Notes: a model not told the origin generated them from the letters alone. A stretch of DNA of 64,000 nucleotides from Serratia symbiotica (Periphyllus acericola) (GCF_964019515.1 NZ_OZ026452.1:434001-498000); one strand, 5' to 3'; positions 1 to 9,851 are shown, counted from the stretch's first letter. Translations and numbers: made by a program.

Positions 1-845
1 CAGAGGGTGATAGCCGTCAACTCAACCAGTGTGGCCAGTACGTCAAGCGGGCTAATCGCCGGTGATCCCGCCAGTTGTTGTTCCAACCAGGCGATATTGA
101 AATATTCGCGACCCGTGCTTTTTGGCGCAGGCCGCGCAAAATAGGGGGCAGCCAGCATCTGCTGTAGCAACGGCAAATAAACGCGCCCCTGTATCGCCCA
201 CACCGCTTCCTTGTCATAAAGTTGTGAAAAGTGTCGCCAAACCCAGGCATCCATCAGCATATTGCCCGGATCGGTACCGAAACCACGCACCGGTATGCCG
301 GGCAACAGTAAGGAGAGATTGGCAATACCGCCGATGTTCAACACTACGCGGCGCTCTGTCGGATGCGCCAACATCGCCTGATAAAACGCTTGCACCAGCG
401 GTGCACCCTGGCCACCGTAAGCCATGTTAAGCCATGTCGCGCCTGCTGAAATCGCCAACGGTGGTGATATTGGGCACCGCAGCGATACGGTTGTTATCGC
501 ACAATTGCATCGAAAACCGCGTATTCCCTTCAGGTTCATGCCACACCGTCTGGCCGTGGCAGCCGATGGCCGTAATGTGTTGCGCCGGGATACCGGTTTG
601 CTTTAGCAGGCCGAGCACCGCTTCACCAAATAGCGTTCCCAACTGAGCGTCCAACTGACCAACGGCGGCAAACGTGGTCTGCTATCCCTGGCACATGGCC
701 AAAATATCTTGCTTCAATTGGATCGGCATTGGCCTGCTGTGCTACCCTGAGCCAGTCCAATACCAATAGCTACCAATCCAATACCAATACCATATTGATT
801 CCGTCCAAGCTGGTGCCAGACATAACACCTAATGTAATGATAATG
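1..845 (-). pseudogene. anmK: anmK, anhydro-N-acetylmuramic acid kinase, broken and cut by window edge
   Basis: Broken reading frame on the minus strand that matches AnmK, the cytoplasmic kinase recycling anhydro-MurNAc from cell-wall turnover. Recognisable pieces in order are MSGTSLDG near 825, [13 protein letters not shown] (about 530-570), then after a frame change [25 protein letters not shown] and [11 protein letters not shown], reaching the window start. At about 421-440 a 10-bp unit (CATGGCTTAA/CATGGCTTAC) is duplicated, giving an immediate stop and a frameshift. The N-terminal part (about 740-800) is scrambled by short ATTGGTATTGG repeats. The divergent neighbour is slyB, as in E. coli. 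The 3' end lies outside the window. Confidence 0.85.
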
Positions 846-1009
846 GCCTGACTTCATAGAAAAATCCTATAGCCCAGCATGGGGAAGGAAACAGTTGACT
901 CGACAAATAAACCAGAATTAAAAGATTAACGCCATGAATTATTATGCCTTTTTTATCACTATGCGCCTGATATTGGTTTGCCAAGCTGGGTCAGCTTTGA
1001 TTACCCATG

Positions 1010-1122
1010 GGCGTTGTTGAATAAATCGAACTTTTGCTTGGCCACGGAATGTCGCTATTTTGACAGAAGGAAAGTGATCTGATCCTCGTGGCGGCCAAAA
1101 GTTCGATTTATTCAACAACGCC
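1010..1122. mobile_element. 113-bp MITE-like derivative of the IS903-group element
   Basis: Both ends are the same IS terminus: GGCGTTGTTGAATAAATCG plus eight more bases form a 27-bp terminal inverted repeat identical on both sides. The interior is only the 5' untranslated end of the IS found elsewhere in the window, in inverted orientation, with no transposase codons. One inner edge joins the terminal GAACTTTTG to the internal GAACTTTTG near the transposase start, so recombination between these 9-bp matches probably built it. No 9-bp target duplication is visible (left flank TTACCCATG, right flank GCTGTATGC). Confidence 0.75.
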
Positions 1123-1252
1123 GCTGTATGCAACAATGGAAAGTGAGGAATGGTGATATACGTTGCTTTAAACCATACTTTGTCTATCATTTTAACTGAA
1201 TCTGGCTTGGAGATATTCCCCAGATTATGAGCTATTAAATGAGGAGTTTTAT

Positions 1253-1717
1253 ATGATCAAACGTCTTATCGTCGTTGCTATCGCCACTGTGACTCTGGCG
1301 GGCTGTGCCAATGATTCCATGTCCGGCGACGTTTACAGCGCCTCACAGGCCAAGCAGGTGCAAACTGTACGATACGGTACGCTGGTTTCTGTGCGTCCTG
1401 TCAAGATCCAAAACCAAGGCGGCTCCAACATGATTGGCACCCTTGGTGGAGCCGTACTGGGTGGTTTCCTCGGTAACACCATCGGCGGCGGTTCTGGTCG
1501 CAACCTCGCGACCGCAGCAAGCGTAGTCGCTGGTGGCGTAGCAGGTGATCAGGTTGGTGGAGCGGCAGGTCGTACTGATGGCCTTGAGCTGGAAATTAAA
1601 ACCGATCAGAAAGACGACGTGGTGGTAGTCCAGAAGCCTGGCACGACTAAATTCACACCAGGGCAGCGCGTGCGTATGGCTCAGAGGGGAGATACGATCA
1701 CCGTCTCGCCATTGTAA
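1253..1717 (+). CDS. slyB: SlyB outer-membrane lipoprotein
   Basis: Full-length SlyB (154 aa; about 155 in E. coli), a small outer-membrane lipoprotein of the PhoP regulon implicated in envelope integrity. It has a signal peptide with the lipobox LAGC, so lipidation is expected at Cys18. This is followed by the Gly-rich segment (about residues 55-105: GTLGGAVLGGFLGNTIGGG) typical of the glycine-zipper 2TM fold. An RBS-like GAGGAG lies just upstream of the ATG. It is divergent from the broken anmK, the usual arrangement. slyA, normally next to it, is gone and an IS copy follows. Frame and length show no decay. Confidence 0.93.
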   Translation: MIKRLIVVAIATVTLAGCANDSMSGDVYSASQAKQVQTVRYGTLVSVRPVKIQNQGGSNMIGTLGGAVLGGFLGNTIGGGSGRNLATAASVVAGGVAGDQVGGAAGRTDGLELEIKTDQKDDVVVVQKPGTTKFTPGQRVRMAQRGDTITVSPL

Positions 1718-1877
1718 GCTGGCCACAAACGGAAAAACCGCGGGTTCAAACTGCTGACAAAGTGCTTTCAAATTCGGTGGCTGTTATTGAATCGCCTCAC
1801 CCAAGTATTATAAATCAATAGGTTAAATATTATCAAAAAAAACCAGATAAACATCATCTGAGGTTTGTCATCAATCC

Positions 1878-2931
1878 GGCTTTGTTGAATAAATCGGATT
1901 TGGAATAAAGAGTCCCGTGAATTGGCAGCTTTCAGGCAAGGCGTACACTTTCAGCATACCGGCGAGCGGCATCTTGTTTAATGCACAGATCATGGCCAGC
2001 GCCTCTGCAACTTGCCCATCATAATCTCGCCGCGACAGGTGACCACCAAATAGCTGTTTTACTCTATACCTCGCTGTTGCCGCTATCGAACGTCGGTGGT
2101 AGCCTGTGATACTTTTCCACCGTGTGTTGTCTCTGGTAAGGCGCTGGTTCGCTACCGCTTGATTTCGCTCTGCATAGTCTGCCGACCAATAACGGGCTAC
2201 GCTGCTGGGCGGTATTAACGCCCTGAGCCTCTTGCGCCTTAACTCATCATCACACACTCGCGTATCCTAAGCCCGATCCGCCGAGGCGACTTTGATTTTA
2301 CGGTACCTCTGACGGATGAGACCTGGGAAGGCTTCCATATCGGTGACATTGCTCAAAGAAAGGTCAGCACAGATGACCTCATGTGTTTCTGTATCTACGG
2401 CCAAATGCAGTTTTCGCCAGATCCGCCGTTTTTCCTGACCGTATTTTTTTGCCATCCACTCGCCTTCACCCAACACGTTAAGCCCGCTAGAGTCGATAAC
2501 GAGGTGCGCAATTTCACCCGGCGTTGGGGTTTTAAACGGGACATGGCCGGACTTTGCCCGCTTACTGATGCAGGTGTCGTCCGGGCAGTTCAACGGCACT
2601 TTGATCAGTGTGACAATGGAGTCGACAAAGCCCTGTAGGGCGCGAAGTGTCAGGCCGAAAATCCGTTTCAGCATCAATACGCTGGTGATTGCCATATCGG
2701 AATAATGTGGTGGGCGACCACGCAGAGAAGGTTTTGCCTCGCAGTACCAGGCGTGAAGTGCCGTTTCATCCACCGAGAAAGTGAGTAAACCCCGAGTGAT
2801 AAGGGCGTTGTTGTAAGCCTTCCAGTTGGTGATGTTGAACTTTTGCTGGGCCACGGAATGTCGCTATGTTGACAGAAGGAGAGTGATCTGATCCGCGTGC
2901 CGGCCAAATGTTCGATTTATTCAACAACGCC
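1878..2931 (-). mobile_element. IS5-family (IS903-group) element, copy B
   Basis: A 1054-bp element bounded by GGCTTTGTTGAATAAATCG at the transposase 3' side (1878) and GGCGTTGTTGAATAAATCG at the 5' side (ending 2931). Length, termini and transposase match the IS903 group. It lies between slyB and ybeD, which are far apart in E. coli. The flanks CATCAATCC and ACTAAAACC are not a 9-bp target duplication, so this looks like a recombination product and not a fresh insertion. Confidence 0.9.
1930..2854 (-). pseudogene. IS903-type transposase, copy B, amber at codon 196
   Basis: The GTG start opens MAQQKFNITNWKAYNNAL, and Asp121 (LVID) and Asp193 (SAD) of the DDE triad are present. Codon 196 is TAG (ADRA*DTRVCDDE), splitting the frame into 195 aa plus a downstream open part. 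The Y-x2-R-x3-E-x6-K signature reads YHRRSIAATARYRVK, so the catalytic Glu259 is Ala. The last codons are shifted by a one-base change (GTATGCTGAAAG instead of GTATGCCAGAAAG), so the normal stop is lost. Confidence 0.88.
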
Positions 2932-3148
2932 ACTAAAACCTGCTAAGTGACAACATTTTTGGTGATCCTCGCTGACAATTCCGATAACCGTTGAAACGAG
3001 TGAAATCGCCCCGATATACTTAATAATACGCACTCTTGCTCAAGCGGGCGCTACAATTTGTAGAGTTCTCAGCAGCAATGAAAAATGAGTGAAAACAGCT
3101 TGAATGACGCAAGCAATACCCTATAGCAGCACACTGGAGCGCAAACAT

Positions 3149-3415
3149 ATGCAAAAAACTAAATTGAACGAACTGCTTGAATTCCCCTGCCTGTTTACCT
3201 ACAAAGTGATGGGGCTGGCACAACCGGAGTTGGTTGACCAAGTAGTTGAAGTGGTGCAGCGCCACGCCCCTGGGGATTATAAACCACAGGTAAAACCAAG
3301 CAGCAAAGGCAACTATCACTCTGTTTCTATCACCATCAACGCTACCCATATCGACCAAGTAGAAACATTGTACGAAGAGCTGGGCAACCTTGAAATTGTC
3401 CGCATGGTGCTGTAA
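3149..3415 (+). CDS. ybeD: YbeD family protein (DUF493)
   Basis: An 88-aa protein nearly identical in layout to E. coli YbeD (87 aa), a small cytoplasmic alpha/beta protein with an ACT-like fold and no firmly assigned function, conserved next to lipB. Visible conserved runs are [38 protein letters not shown] and the C-terminal VRMVL. The ATG at 3149 was chosen over the longer frame from 3104 because the family begins M-(Q)[11 protein letters not shown] and GGAGCG lies upstream. dacA, its usual upstream neighbour, is missing and replaced by IS copy B. Confidence 0.92.
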   Translation: MQKTKLNELLEFPCLFTYKVMGLAQPELVDQVVEVVQRHAPGDYKPQVKPSSKGNYHSVSITINATHIDQVETLYEELGNLEIVRMVL

Positions 3416-3547
3416 ATCTGACGTAAAGCCTGATTTATCAACCTGGAGCAGCCGATGGTGTGCCTAGGTTGCACATTTTGAACATCTAAATGCTGGTCGC
3501 AGGTCAGGGTGCCCGATATAATAGCTTTCTCCTTACGTAACCTGGCA

Positions 3548-4216
3548 ATGACTCTTTTGCAACCAGACAAGCTCATTTTGCGTCAGTTGGGGCTGCAGCC
3601 CTATGAGCAGGTATCCCAAGCCATGCACACCTTTACTGACAGCCGCACCACAACCATGCCCGATGAACTTTGGCTGGTGCAGCACCAGCCCGTGTTTACC
3701 CAAGGCCAGGCCGGTAAGGCGGAACATCTGTTGATGCCAGGCGATATTCCAGTGATTCAAAGCGATCGCGGGGGTCAAGTGACCTACCACGGCCCAGGGC
3801 AGCAAGTCATGTACGTGATGGTCGATCTGAAACGCAGCAATGTTGGCGTGCGTCAATTGGTCACAGTCATAGAAGATACTGTGATCAATACCCTCGCCCA
3901 TTTCCGCATCGTATCCTGCGCCCACCCGGATGCACCCGGTGTGTATGTCGGGGCGCAGAAAATCTGTTCATTGGGGCTGCGTATCCGTAAAGGCAGTTCA
4001 TTCCACGGTCTGGCTCTGAATATAGCGATGGATCTTAGCCCCTTCCAACGAATCAACCCCTGCGGTTACGCTGGCATGCAGATGATACAAGTCAGTGCGC
4101 TGGCACCCCACGTTGGCATTGAAGACGTACGCCCAATCCTGGTACAGGAATTTGTTCATTTACTCGGCTACCAAACGGTCGAACTTCGTAACTGGAATGT
4201 CCACGAATACCTATAA
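3548..4216 (+). CDS. lipB: LipB octanoyl-ACP:protein octanoyltransferase
   Basis: Cytoplasmic transferase that moves octanoyl from ACP to the lipoyl domains of 2-oxoacid dehydrogenases and GcvH, the first step of endogenous lipoylation. It is 222 aa. Signature blocks [16 protein letters not shown] (about 71-86), [10 protein letters not shown] (catalytic Lys138) and INPCGYAG (nucleophile Cys172) are intact. The start at 3548 ([15 protein letters not shown]) fits the family; the upstream ATG at 3509 would add 13 unlikely residues. It follows ybeD as usual, but lipA, the sulfur-insertion enzyme normally downstream, is absent here and the sequence turns into phage-like and yfcZ debris. Confidence 0.92.
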   Translation: MTLLQPDKLILRQLGLQPYEQVSQAMHTFTDSRTTTMPDELWLVQHQPVFTQGQAGKAEHLLMPGDIPVIQSDRGGQVTYHGPGQQVMYVMVDLKRSNVGVRQLVTVIEDTVINTLAHFRIVSCAHPDAPGVYVGAQKICSLGLRIRKGSSFHGLALNIAMDLSPFQRINPCGYAGMQMIQVSALAPHVGIEDVRPILVQEFVHLLGYQTVELRNWNVHEYL

Positions 4217-4395
4217 AAAATATTTATTTTCATAAAGTTAAGCGCTATTTTTGCCTTTTCAATCATATCAAAAACCAATAGTTGTGATCTAACAAAATCA
4301 AATAGTTTCATGATGGTTTTTTTAACCAAATCAGACAGCTTGGTATCATGATGATCGAGGTAAAGGATGGACGACAATTGCAATTTCACACGGTG

Positions 4396-4578
4396 ATGAA
4401 GGGAAGCTACATTGACTCTGCACCTGCAAAATCAGGGGCCGGGACTGTAAACCCGCCGGAGCTCACCGCGACATAATGACACGCCGCTAGTGTGTTTTTT
4501 TATGGCGCAATTCAGCTGCATCTCAATGATGGGCTGGATGGGGGAGCTGCAAGGCTCGCCGGGGGGTGAGTCCGGTTT
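4396..4578 (+). pseudogene. possible Ash-family (P4-like satellite phage) gene remnant
   Basis: From the ATG at 4396 the frame reads SAPAKSGAGTVNPPELTA, two adjacent stops, then HAASVFFYGAIQLHL. A neighbouring frame gives GWMGELQGSPGGESGF. These phrases recall the short Ash-family ORFs of P4-like satellite prophages, recognised from memory only. At least two stops and one frameshift mean it cannot make the full protein. It sits at the breakpoint between lipB and yfcZ, where ybeF and lipA would be in E. coli. Confidence 0.35.
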
Positions 4579-4776
4579 TGCAGCCAAGTATTTACTCATC
4601 AGCAGGATGCCGAGAAAATGTTGGCCGTATTAAGCGAAATTGCCTGCACGGAGCAGGCCAATCCTTACGAACATTAACAGTCGCATTAAACCGATTGAGG
4701 GCAGCGTGTAACTGGCAGACGATTTTATCTTCGCCTGCCAGGCAGGAACATTGATTTTCCAGCTTGGCCTAGGTTA
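4579..4776 (+). pseudogene. yfcZ: yfcZ remnant (YfcZ/YiiS family)
   Basis: The C-terminal two thirds of a YfcZ-like protein. The piece QVFTHQQDAEKMLAVLSE matches the RVFANRAEAEQTLAAL segment, and after a short scrambled stretch DDFIFACQAGTLIFQLGL matches the family C-terminus. An in-frame TAA precedes LADDFIFAC and the first ~30 residues with the Cys motif are missing. In E. coli yfcZ lies just before fadI-fadJ-sixA. Here sixA follows directly, so the fadIJ beta-oxidation genes have been deleted. Confidence 0.65.
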
Positions 4777-5194
4777 AGCTCTGTTTTAGACATTGGCGAG
4801 GGTCTCACCGAGGTGTTTCTTGCACGCAATGTTGATCTCTTGCGATCTGCCAAATATAATCATTTAAATAAGTAAGCGCTGCTAATGATGCCCGGGCAGG
4901 CTTATGCTGTGAACATTATCACTTCTTAACAATCTTACATACTGTACAAAGATGAGGGATAATCACCCCACATTAAATAAATTTTATCAGGGGCCGGTTG
5001 AAATTTAACCCATCGAATTGATTGTTATGCGAGCAACTCTGTCCGCGCACGGGCGCGGTTGCGGTTAATGTAAAAAAACAGCATCTTCTTTACCTTAAAT
5101 TTCAGGCATAATGCCCGGTCGCGATAGAGACAGCGCGTTATAGCATGTAAGACGCTTGTGTATAGCGTTATTTTGTCAACAACAGCGGTGCAAT
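4777..5194. other. gene-free stretch where fadIJ would lie
   Basis: About 420 bases between the yfcZ remnant and sixA with no coding sequence that I can recognise. In E. coli this interval holds fadI and fadJ. No remnant of either protein was seen in six frames by eye. The stretch presumably contains the sixA promoter. Confidence 0.5.
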
Positions 5195-5671
5195 ATGCAA
5201 GTTTTTATTATGCGTCACGGAGAGGCGGTACTGGATGCGGCCAGCGATGCGGTAAGGCCACTTACCCTTTGTGGGCGCGATGAGTCTCGCCTGATGGCAG
5301 CCTGGCTAAATACTAAGTCTGTAGATATTGAACGGGTGCTGGTCAGCCCCTATCTGCGGGTCAAACAGACACTGGCAATGGTGCGAGAGGCCATGAGTCT
5401 GCCGGAGGAAGAAGTACTTCCTGAGCTGGCGCCGAACGGCAACACTGAATACGTCGGCAGCTATTTGCAGACGCTAGCGATGCAGGGGGTGAAATGTGTG
5501 CTGATCGTCTCCCATTTACCGTTGGTTGGGTATCTGGTGGCCAAGCTGTGTACGGGGGAAAGCCCACCGATGTTCGTCACTGCCTCCATCGCCAATGCCG
5601 AACTAGCGGGTAATGGCCACGGCAAATTTAAATGGCAGATGAGTCCATCGCAGGTAATAGCCAAAGTCTGA
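5195..5671 (+). CDS. sixA: SixA phosphohistidine phosphatase
   Basis: A histidine-phosphatase-superfamily enzyme (158 aa; 161 in E. coli) that removes phosphate from histidine residues and has been linked to the ArcB phosphorelay and the nitrogen PTS. The catalytic RHG motif is at the N-terminus (MQVFIMRHGEA, His8), with the second conserved block VSHLPLVGYLVAKLC near residues 107-121. The ATG at 5195 gives the family N-terminus; the longer frame from 5156 does not. It keeps its E. coli neighbours smrB (convergent) and prmB/aroC. Confidence 0.92.
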   Translation: MQVFIMRHGEAVLDAASDAVRPLTLCGRDESRLMAAWLNTKSVDIERVLVSPYLRVKQTLAMVREAMSLPEEEVLPELAPNGNTEYVGSYLQTLAMQGVKCVLIVSHLPLVGYLVAKLCTGESPPMFVTASIANAELAGNGHGKFKWQMSPSQVIAKV

Positions 5672-5719
5672 ATGACCGAAGGGCGATGTCAAACATCGCC
5701 CTTCGTCGTTTCTTTCCCC

Positions 5720-6256
5720 TTATTCCGCCAGTTCGACCAGCAGCAGAATAGCTGCATTGCCGCCCCATTCCTTAGGTGCCTGGTAGAACGCCAGCACACC
5801 GGGGTGCTGCACCAACCACCGCGGTGTTTGCTGTTTGAGAATGTGTTTGCCATGGCCATGCATCACACAGGCACAATGTACATTCTCACGTTTGCAAGCG
5901 GCGATCATCGCCCCCAACTCCTGCTTCGCCTGCCTCTGAGTTAGGCCGTGCAGATCGAGAAACAGATCCGGTGAATAGTCGCCCCGGCGCAGCTTTCTCA
6001 GTTCGAACGGGTTGCAGCCGGGGCGGACATAGTGCGGTGGGCCCTCCTCTTCCAGTAACGGCTGATATTCATCTGAGAAGTAATAGCTAGCGTTAACCTG
6101 CTCTTGCAGCAGCCGCGACGGCGCGATCTGTTTAAACTTTGGCTTGGGCTGAGAGTGGGCGACAGCATCCTGTGGCAGTTTTTTCACGTCTGCAACCGAC
6201 TCTCTGAAGAGTTGCTGTTCATCTTTGCTCAAAGGGAACTGATTCTTCATTCTCAT
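5720..6256 (-). CDS. smrB: SmrB, ribosome-rescue endonuclease
   Basis: A 178-aa protein (formerly YfcN) with a C-terminal Smr domain. In E. coli SmrB cuts mRNA between collided ribosomes to start rescue. The Smr core is intact: [19 protein letters not shown] (the DLHG motif) and [18 protein letters not shown] (the GHG motif). The N-terminal extension carries [21 protein letters not shown]. Start is either the ATG at 6256 (MRMKNQ) or 6250 (MKNQ); the second is closer to E. coli. It is divergent from prmB, as in related genomes. Confidence 0.92.
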   Translation of the reverse strand: MRMKNQFPLSKDEQQLFRESVADVKKLPQDAVAHSQPKPKFKQIAPSRLLQEQVNASYYFSDEYQPLLEEEGPPHYVRPGCNPFELRKLRRGDYSPDLFLDLHGLTQRQAKQELGAMIAACKRENVHCACVMHGHGKHILKQQTPRWLVQHPGVLAFYQAPKEWGGNAAILLLVELAE

Positions 6257-6412
6257 TATTCATCGGAAATTATTTATCCTTTTATTTTACCTCGTGAATG
6301 AATGCTATCGAAGCAAAACCCAGACTAGAGTGAAAAGCACAAGGGGTTAGAGTGATTTGTCATGGGCTTCATGGCAAACTATGCAACTAAATCATGCATT
6401 GAAGTGCCTGCC

Positions 6413-6418
6413 GGAGGG
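6413..6418 (+). promoter_or_regulatory. Shine-Dalgarno that supports a TTG start for prmB
   Basis: GGAGGG ends four bases before TTG at 6423. It points to TTG as the prmB start instead of the in-frame codon at 6357, for which no good RBS is visible. The resulting protein has exactly the E. coli length. Confidence 0.6.
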
Positions 6419-6422
6419 AAAA

Positions 6423-7355
6423 TTGGACGAAATTTTCGTCGATGAAGCCGTGAACGAGCTGCACACCATTCAGGATATGCTGCGCTGGGCAGTGAGCCGT
6501 TTCAACGCCGCCAATATCTACTATGGTCACGGAACCGATAATCCATGGGATGAAGCGGTGAAATTGGTGCTGACAAGCCTGTTCCTGCCGCTGGATATTC
6601 CAGATGATATGCACACTGCCCATTTGACTTCCAGCGAACGCCATAGAATCGTGGAACGCGTGATCCGCCGCGTCAATGAGCGCATCCCGATCGCTTACCT
6701 CACTAATAAAGCCTGGTTCTGTGGCATGGAGTTCTATGTGGATGAGCGTGTGCTGGTGCCGCGTTCACCGATTGGCGAACTGATCAACGATCGTTTCAAT
6801 GCCCTGCTCCCACATGTGCCACAGCGTATTCTTGACATGTGTACTGGCAGTGGCTGCATTGCCATCGCCTGCGGGAATGCTTTCCCGGAAGCAGAAGTGG
6901 ACGCCGTGGACATCTCCAACGAGGTTCTGGCAGTTACCGAGCGCAATATTCAGGCTCATGGTGTCGAATATCAGGTGATCCCTATCCGTTCCGATCTGTT
7001 TCGCGATCTTCCCGCGATCCAGTATGATCTGATCGTTACCAACCCACCGTATGTCGATGCGCAAGATATGTCCGATCTGCCGCAAGAGTTCCGCTTTGAG
7101 CCAAAACTGGGTCTAGCGGCGGGCGACGATGGCCTGAAGTTAGTGCGCCGCATCTTGGCCTGTGCGCCGGATTATCTGAGCGACGATGGTGTGCTGATTT
7201 GTGAAGTAGGCAACAGCATGGTACACCTGATAGAACAGTATCCAGATATTCCGTTTACCTGGCTGGCGTTCAAAAACGGCGGCGATAGCGTATTCATGTT
7301 GACTAAACAACAACTGATTGATTGCAAGGCGCACTTCAGCATCTACCGAAGCTAA
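6423..7355 (+). CDS. prmB: PrmB, N5-glutamine methyltransferase of ribosomal protein L3
   Basis: SAM-dependent methyltransferase that modifies Gln150 of L3 during ribosome assembly. It is 310 aa from the TTG start, identical to the E. coli length. Motifs seen: SAM loop [12 protein letters not shown] (about residues 138-149), acidic DAVDIS, and catalytic VTNPPYVDA, the NPPY signature of glutamine N-methyltransferases. Starting at 6357 would add 22 residues not found in the family, whereas (L/M)[19 protein letters not shown] matches the known N-terminus. aroC follows 43 bases downstream in the same direction. Confidence 0.92.
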   Translation: MDEIFVDEAVNELHTIQDMLRWAVSRFNAANIYYGHGTDNPWDEAVKLVLTSLFLPLDIPDDMHTAHLTSSERHRIVERVIRRVNERIPIAYLTNKAWFCGMEFYVDERVLVPRSPIGELINDRFNALLPHVPQRILDMCTGSGCIAIACGNAFPEAEVDAVDISNEVLAVTERNIQAHGVEYQVIPIRSDLFRDLPAIQYDLIVTNPPYVDAQDMSDLPQEFRFEPKLGLAAGDDGLKLVRRILACAPDYLSDDGVLICEVGNSMVHLIEQYPDIPFTWLAFKNGGDSVFMLTKQQLIDCKAHFSIYRS

Positions 7356-7398
7356 GCAGCATGCCTGTAAAGATAATGACTAACGGTAAGGAGCCGTG

Positions 7399-8484
7399 AT
7401 GGCAGGAAACACTATTGGGCAGATCTTCCGCGTCACCACCTTTGGTGAATCTCACGGGGTAGCGTTGGGTTGTATCGTCGATGGCGTGCCGCCCGGTATC
7501 CCGCTCACTGAGGCCGATTTACAACACGATCTGGATCGTCGGCGTCCGGGGACTTCTCGGTATACTACCCAGCGCCGTGAACCGGATCAGGTACGCATCC
7601 TCTCCGGTCTCTTTGAGGGAGTGACCACCGGCACTAGCATTGGGCTAATGATCGAGAATACTGACCAACGCTCCCAAGATTACAGTGCCATCAAGGACGT
7701 ATTCCGTCCGGGGCATGCCGACTACACCTACGAACAGAAATATGGCCTACGCGACTATCGCGGTGGTGGCCGTTCTTCGGCACGTGAAACTGCAATGCGC
7801 GTGGCGGCTGGGGCGATCGCAAAGAAACACCTGTGGCAAGCATTCGGCGTGCGGGTGCGCGGCTATCTGGCGCAGATCGGCGATGTGACCTGTGAATTGC
7901 AAGACTGGGAACAAGTCGAACGGAATCCGTTTTTCTGCCCTGCCCCGGAAAAGCTGGGGCAGCTTGATGAACTGATGCGCATTTTAAAGAAAGAAGGCGA
8001 CTCAATCGGCGCTAAAATCAGCGTGATCGCTGAAAATGTACCAGCTGGCTTGGGCGAGCCGGTATTTGACCGCCTAGATGCTGACCTAGCGCACGCTCTG
8101 ATGAGCATCAATGCGGTAAAAGGCGTAGAAATCGGTGATGGTTTTGCCGTGGTGACCAAACGCGGCAGCGAAAACCGCGACGAAATCACCCCGGAGGGCT
8201 TCCAGAGCAATCACGCGGGCGGCATCCTCGGAGGCATCAGCAGCGGCCAGCCAGTGATCGCTTATCTGGCATTGAAACCAACTTCTAGCATTACGGTGCC
8301 GGGTCGCACTATTAATCGCCAGGGTGAGGCAGTGGAGATGGTCACCCGTGGTCGTCATGACCCCTGTGTGGGTATTCGTGCAGTGCCGATCGCCGAAGCG
8401 ATGATGGCGATTGTGTTGATGGATCACCTGCTGCGCCAACGCGCGCAGAACGGTGATGTGGTTTCCGAGATCCCACGCTGGTAA
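7399..8484 (+). CDS. aroC: AroC chorismate synthase
   Basis: Seventh step of the shikimate pathway: 5-enolpyruvylshikimate-3-phosphate to chorismate with reduced FMN, in the cytoplasm. It is 361 aa, as in E. coli. The three chorismate-synthase signatures are present: [18 protein letters not shown] (start), [17 protein letters not shown] (about 115-131) and [19 protein letters not shown] (near the C-terminus). A TAAGGAG Shine-Dalgarno precedes the ATG at 7399; the overlapping GTG at 7396 is less likely. mepA begins 6 bases after the stop, consistent with one operon. Retention suggests aromatic amino acid or folate synthesis is still needed. Confidence 0.96.
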   Translation: MAGNTIGQIFRVTTFGESHGVALGCIVDGVPPGIPLTEADLQHDLDRRRPGTSRYTTQRREPDQVRILSGLFEGVTTGTSIGLMIENTDQRSQDYSAIKDVFRPGHADYTYEQKYGLRDYRGGGRSSARETAMRVAAGAIAKKHLWQAFGVRVRGYLAQIGDVTCELQDWEQVERNPFFCPAPEKLGQLDELMRILKKEGDSIGAKISVIAENVPAGLGEPVFDRLDADLAHALMSINAVKGVEIGDGFAVVTKRGSENRDEITPEGFQSNHAGGILGGISSGQPVIAYLALKPTSSITVPGRTINRQGEAVEMVTRGRHDPCVGIRAVPIAEAMMAIVLMDHLLRQRAQNGDVVSEIPRW

Positions 8485-8490
8485 TAGACC

Positions 8491-9312
8491 ATGAAAAACT
8501 GGATGTTAGCTCTCGCAACCCTGATGGCATCAGGTTCTGCCATGGCCTTGACGCCGTGGCAGAAGATCGAGCACCCGGTGGCTGGCGCGCCGCAGGCGGT
8601 GGGCAGCTTTGCCAATGGCTGCATTATCGGTGCCCAGCCACTGCCGCTAAACTCAACGGATTATCAAGTGATGCGCATCGACCAGCACCGCTATTTCGGT
8701 CACCCAGATCTGCTGGCATTTATTCAGCGCTTCAGCCGAAAAGCTCACCAGAAAGCGTTGGGTATGGTGTTGATCGGCGATATGGCGATGCCAGCCGGCG
8801 GGCGTTTCAACAGCGGTCATGCCAGCCATCAGTCGGGGCTGGATGTTGATATATGGCTACAACTGCCACCTCAGCGCTGGAGTGAGCAACAGTTGTTGCA
8901 ACCGCAACCGTTGGATCTGGCTTCCAGCAATGGCAAACAGGTGGTGGCAGGCAAGTGGCAACCGCAAATTGGCTCCTTGATCAAATTGGCAGCACAGGAC
9001 GCCACAGTAACGCGCATCTTCGTCAACCCGGCGATCAAACAGCGTCTGTGCCTGGACGCTGGCGCTGACCGCGCCTGGTTGCATAAGTTGCGGCCATGGT
9101 TCGGTCACCGTGCGCACATGCATGTACGCTTGCGTTGCCCAGCCAACAGCATGGAGTGCGAAGATCAGGATATGCCACCTCCGGGCGATGGCTGCGGTAG
9201 CGAACTGGCCAGCTGGTTTTTTCTGCATAAGCCGAGCGCCAAGCAGGGCTTGCTACCGCCGTTACCACCTAGCTGTCAAGCATTGCTGAGTAATCATTTC
9301 GCAGCGGAGTAA
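8491..9312 (+). CDS. mepA: MepA penicillin-insensitive murein endopeptidase
   Basis: Periplasmic LAS-type zinc peptidase that cleaves D-Ala-mDAP (and LD) cross-links in peptidoglycan. It is 273 aa (274 in E. coli) with a signal peptide [19 protein letters not shown]. Zinc and catalytic motifs are intact: [14 protein letters not shown] (HxxxxxxD) and the C-terminal [12 protein letters not shown] (HxH). Conserved cysteines are near the C-terminus. It is coupled to aroC by a 6-base gap. The next gene in the ancestral operon, yfcA, is broken. Confidence 0.94.
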   Translation: MKNWMLALATLMASGSAMALTPWQKIEHPVAGAPQAVGSFANGCIIGAQPLPLNSTDYQVMRIDQHRYFGHPDLLAFIQRFSRKAHQKALGMVLIGDMAMPAGGRFNSGHASHQSGLDVDIWLQLPPQRWSEQQLLQPQPLDLASSNGKQVVAGKWQPQIGSLIKLAAQDATVTRIFVNPAIKQRLCLDAGADRAWLHKLRPWFGHRAHMHVRLRCPANSMECEDQDMPPPGDGCGSELASWFFLHKPSAKQGLLPPLPPSCQALLSNHFAAE

Positions 9313-9336
9313 TAAATAAATGGACTGCCCTTGATA

Positions 9337-9851
9337 GGCTCGAGCATCGGGGCGATTCTGGTGCAGTATATGCGCGCCGATCTGTTGCGGCAGATGCTTC
9401 CGTTGCTGGTGATCGGCATCAGTCTGTATTTTTAATGCCACGGTTAGGTGAAGAAGACCGTCAGCGTCGTCTGGGGGCTTTGCCGTTTGGGCTGGTGGCT
9501 GGGGGGAGGGTGTCGGTTTTTACGACGGTTTCCTTGGCCCCGGTGCTGGCTCCTTTTATGCTTTAGCCCATGTGATACTGTGCGGTTTTAACCTTGCCAA
9601 ATCCACCGCACATACCAAGGTGCTGAACTTCACTTACAACGTTGGTGGGCTAGCACTGTTTATCATCGGCGGCAAAGTAGTAATGGAGCATTGGCTTGGT
9701 GATGCTGGTAGGCCAGGTGCTGGGGGCACGTTTGGGGGCGCACATGGTGATGACCCGTGGGCAAACACTGATCCGGCCGATGATCGTCATTGTCTCGCTG
9801 GTGATGAGTGGTAAGCTGCCATAAGACAACCACGGCGCAGAAATCCAGTAG
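9337..9851 (+). pseudogene. yfcA: yfcA, TSUP-family membrane permease, truncated and frameshifted
   Basis: C-terminal half of YfcA, an inner-membrane TauE/SafE (TSUP) permease. Fragments GSSIGAILVQYM, MPRLGEEDRQRRL, FYDGFFGPGAGSFYAL, CGFNLAKSTAHTKVLN and IRPMIVIVSLVMSGKL occur in changing frames, with stops between. The first ~100 residues are absent: a deletion runs from just after mepA into the gene. The longest remaining frame (9572-9814) is only 80 aa. No product of the original length can be made. Confidence 0.85.

Noticed and set aside
942..1190. 82-codon minus-strand frame over the MITE-like element
   Set aside because: It merely reads through the 113-bp IS derivative and flanks; no known protein and no start signal.
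4217..4389. Possible ybeF remnant downstream of lipB
   Set aside because: AT-rich sequence without any recognisable LysR-type peptide in six frames.
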